The translations under genes and the position numbers were made by a program. This document shows, piece after piece, positions 12,969 through 14,335 of a stretch of DNA of 14,335 nt (within the stretch, counting starts at the first letter, position 1; every line of letters starts with the position of its first letter). The notes under the pieces are model-generated. The model worked only from the letters and a program-made list of their open reading frames with translations, had not been told where the DNA came from and ran no database searches. Origin of the DNA: Anaerolineaceae bacterium (lineage in GTDB: Bacteria > Chloroflexota > Anaerolineae > JAAYZQ01); NCBI GenBank assembly GCA_012514775.1, contig JAAYZQ010000409.1:1-14335 (forward strand), written 5' to 3'.

Positions 12969-14335
12969 TGCTTACAGCTTTTCAAAAGCTGGCAAAGATA
13001 TTAAAGTTGGAGGAGAGCCAGGGGTTTCGGGATCGGGCTGTCATTGGCGGCTTTGCCAAGTTTGCCAGGATCTGGCAGAGTGAAGCGCAGGCCGACGCCC
13101 GCAACGCCGAGCAAGAGCAGACGGCGAGCGAGATCGCCGACATGCTGGCCACCTATGGCGAGGCCGAGGCCGGGCGCCGCGAGCAGATGGTGAACGAGAT
13201 TCTGAACCGCCTCCAGGGGCGGCAGGAGCCCGAGACGGAGCAGCGCTGGCCGCCGCCCGTCAAGCCGGGCAGCAGCCAGAGCAAGGCGGCCGACAACGCG
13301 CCGGCCGGTCCCCCGCCGGCAGCCGAACCGGCGCCCACGCCCGTGCCGCCGGCCACACCCGCGGCTCCCACGGCGGCGCCACAGCCGCCGCCGGCAGAGG
13401 CAGGCGCTCAGCGGCCCGCCACAGGCCTCGACGCCTCGGTGACAACCCTGCCCGGCGTGAGCACTGCCTACGCCACGCGCCTCGAGAAGCTGGGGATTTC
13501 GACGGTGGGCGATCTGTTGCATCACTACCCGCACCGTTACGACGACTACACATCTCTCAAGTCCATCAGCCAACTGCAGTTCGGCGAAGATGCGACCGTC
13601 GTCGGCACCATCTGGGAGACCCGCACGCGCACAACGCGCAGCGGCGGCTCGCTCATCACCAGCGTCATCGCCGATGCCTCTGGCACGGTGGAAGCGGTGT
13701 GGTTTAACCAGCCCTACCTGGTGAAACAACTGCGGGCCGGTAGGCGCATCGTCCTCTCGGGCAAGATCGACGAACACCTGGGGCGCCTGCGCCTGCAATC
13801 ACCGGCCTGGGAGCCCCTGGAGAAAGAGCTGATCCACACGGGTCGCCTGGTGCCGGTCTACCCCCTGACCCGGGGCATCACATCGCGCTGGCTGCGCAAG
13901 CTCATCAAGCGGGTTGTGGACCACTGGACTCCGCGCCTCCAGGACTACCTGCCGGAACCGGTGCGGTCCCGGGCAGGGCTCTTGGATCTCCACAAAGCCC
14001 TCCGCGAGATCCACTTTCCCGACAGCCATGAATCTGCCGCCGAGGCCCGGCGGCGCCTGTCCTTCGACGAGTTCTTTTTCATCCAACTGGGCATGCTTAA
14101 CCGGCGCCAGCAATGGCAGAAGCAATCCGCTGCGCCGCTGCCCACCGACGAGGCCCTGTTGTCCTCCTTTCTCGGCTCTCTGCCGTTCCAGTTGACCGCG
14201 GCCCAGGAGCGCACCCTGCACCACATCCTGGCCGACCTGTCCCGATCGGAGCCCATGAGCCGGCTGCTTCAGGGCGACGTGGGCTCGGGCAAGACGGTGG
14301 TGGCCACCGCCGCGGCCCTCATGGCCGTGGCGCAG
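12968..14335 (+). CDS. recG: ATP-dependent DNA helicase RecG, N-terminal part (cut by window end)
   Basis: RecG remodels stalled replication forks and branch-migrates Holliday junctions. The 456 visible residues show an N-terminal helical region (1-85, with AVIGGFAKFARIW, resembling the RecG_N helical domain) and a Pro/Ala-rich linker (about 95-150). The wedge/OB domain starts at TLPGVSTAYATRLEKLGISTVGDLL and continues past YPHRYDDY. Then come helicase domain 1 with FQLTAAQ (407-413) and Walker A GDVGSGKT (436-443). The DEAH box and helicase domain 2 lie beyond the right edge. The ATG at 12968 overlaps the preceding stop by one base. The extension is read as part of RecG because the frame is continuous from this coupled start. 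Confidence 0.95.
   Translation, partial: MLTAFQKLAKILKLEESQGFRDRAVIGGFAKFARIWQSEAQADARNAEQEQTASEIADMLATYGEAEAGRREQMVNEILNRLQGRQEPETEQRWPPPVKPGSSQSKAADNAPAGPPPAAEPAPTPVPPATPAAPTAAPQPPPAEAGAQRPATGLDASVTTLPGVSTAYATRLEKLGISTVGDLLHHYPHRYDDYTSLKSISQLQFGEDATVVGTIWETRTRTTRSGGSLITSVIADASGTVEAVWFNQPYLVKQLRAGRRIVLSGKIDEHLGRLRLQSPAWEPLEKELIHTGRLVPVYPLTRGITSRWLRKLIKRVVDHWTPRLQDYLPEPVRSRAGLLDLHKALREIHFPDSHESAAEARRRLSFDEFFFIQLGMLNRRQQWQKQSAAPLPTDEALLSSFLGSLPFQLTAAQERTLHHILADLSRSEPMSRLLQGDVGSGKTVVATAAALMAVAQ

Noticed and set aside
13001..13798. Long minus-strand open frame opposite the recG N-terminus
   Set aside because: Antisense to the Pro/Ala-rich linker, whose reverse complement yields Gly/Arg-rich junk. 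No ribosome site or homology.
1..14335. Search by eye for CRISPR repeats, tRNA, rRNA, insertion sequences and phage genes
   Set aside because: No regularly spaced repeats, cloverleaf sequences, transposase motifs or terminal repeats were found. Small non-coding RNAs cannot be excluded by eye.

Overview
This is a GC-rich bacterial chromosome segment with short intergenic gaps and translationally coupled genes. No phage, transposon, CRISPR or tRNA sequence was seen. Gene content and order suggest a Chloroflexota (Anaerolineae-like) bacterium: the Bacillus-type cluster rlmN, rpe, rpmB, asp23-like, fakA-like and recG is combined with two DegV/FakB proteins right behind fakA and a RecG with a long helical plus Pro/Ala-rich N-terminus. 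The taxonomic call is inference from content, not from a search.

Layout. (1) 2-91: the last 29 codons of an unidentified plus-strand gene. (2) 114-2344, minus strand: an ABC-type solute-binding lipoprotein followed by a two-helix membrane protein with a NERD nuclease-like domain, served by a promoter at 2431-2459. (3) 2489-3682, minus strand: a uroporphyrinogen decarboxylase/corrinoid methyltransferase superfamily protein with a near-consensus promoter. (4) 3683-3961: a divergent control region whose main element is a 73-bp imperfect palindrome midway between the two promoters. (5) 3962-7878, plus strand: a MocA-like nucleotidyltransferase, a 14-TM MFS transporter, a HAD-IIA phosphatase and rlmN, overlapping or closely spaced. 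(6) 7938-8600: rpe with its own promoter, overlapped by an inverted repeat. (7) 8698-8886, minus strand: zinc-type ribosomal protein L28 (rpmB), convergent with rpe, with hairpins between the two. (8) 9132-14335, plus strand: Asp23/Gls24 protein, FakA-like kinase, DegV/FakB 1, DegV/FakB 2 and recG (cut by the window edge), with gaps of 72, 7, -1 and -1 bp.

How the genes may work together. Region 8 looks like a self-contained fatty-acid phosphorylation module: FakA would phosphorylate acyl chains presented by two different FakB carriers for use in phospholipid synthesis. It is co-transcribed with an envelope-associated Asp23 protein and with the fork-remodelling helicase RecG. Regions 5-7 hold household translation and sugar-phosphate genes. 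Regions 2-3 look accessory. The most notable non-coding signals are the centred palindrome at 3786-3858, the inverted repeat over the rpe -10 box, and the hairpin between asp23 and fakA.
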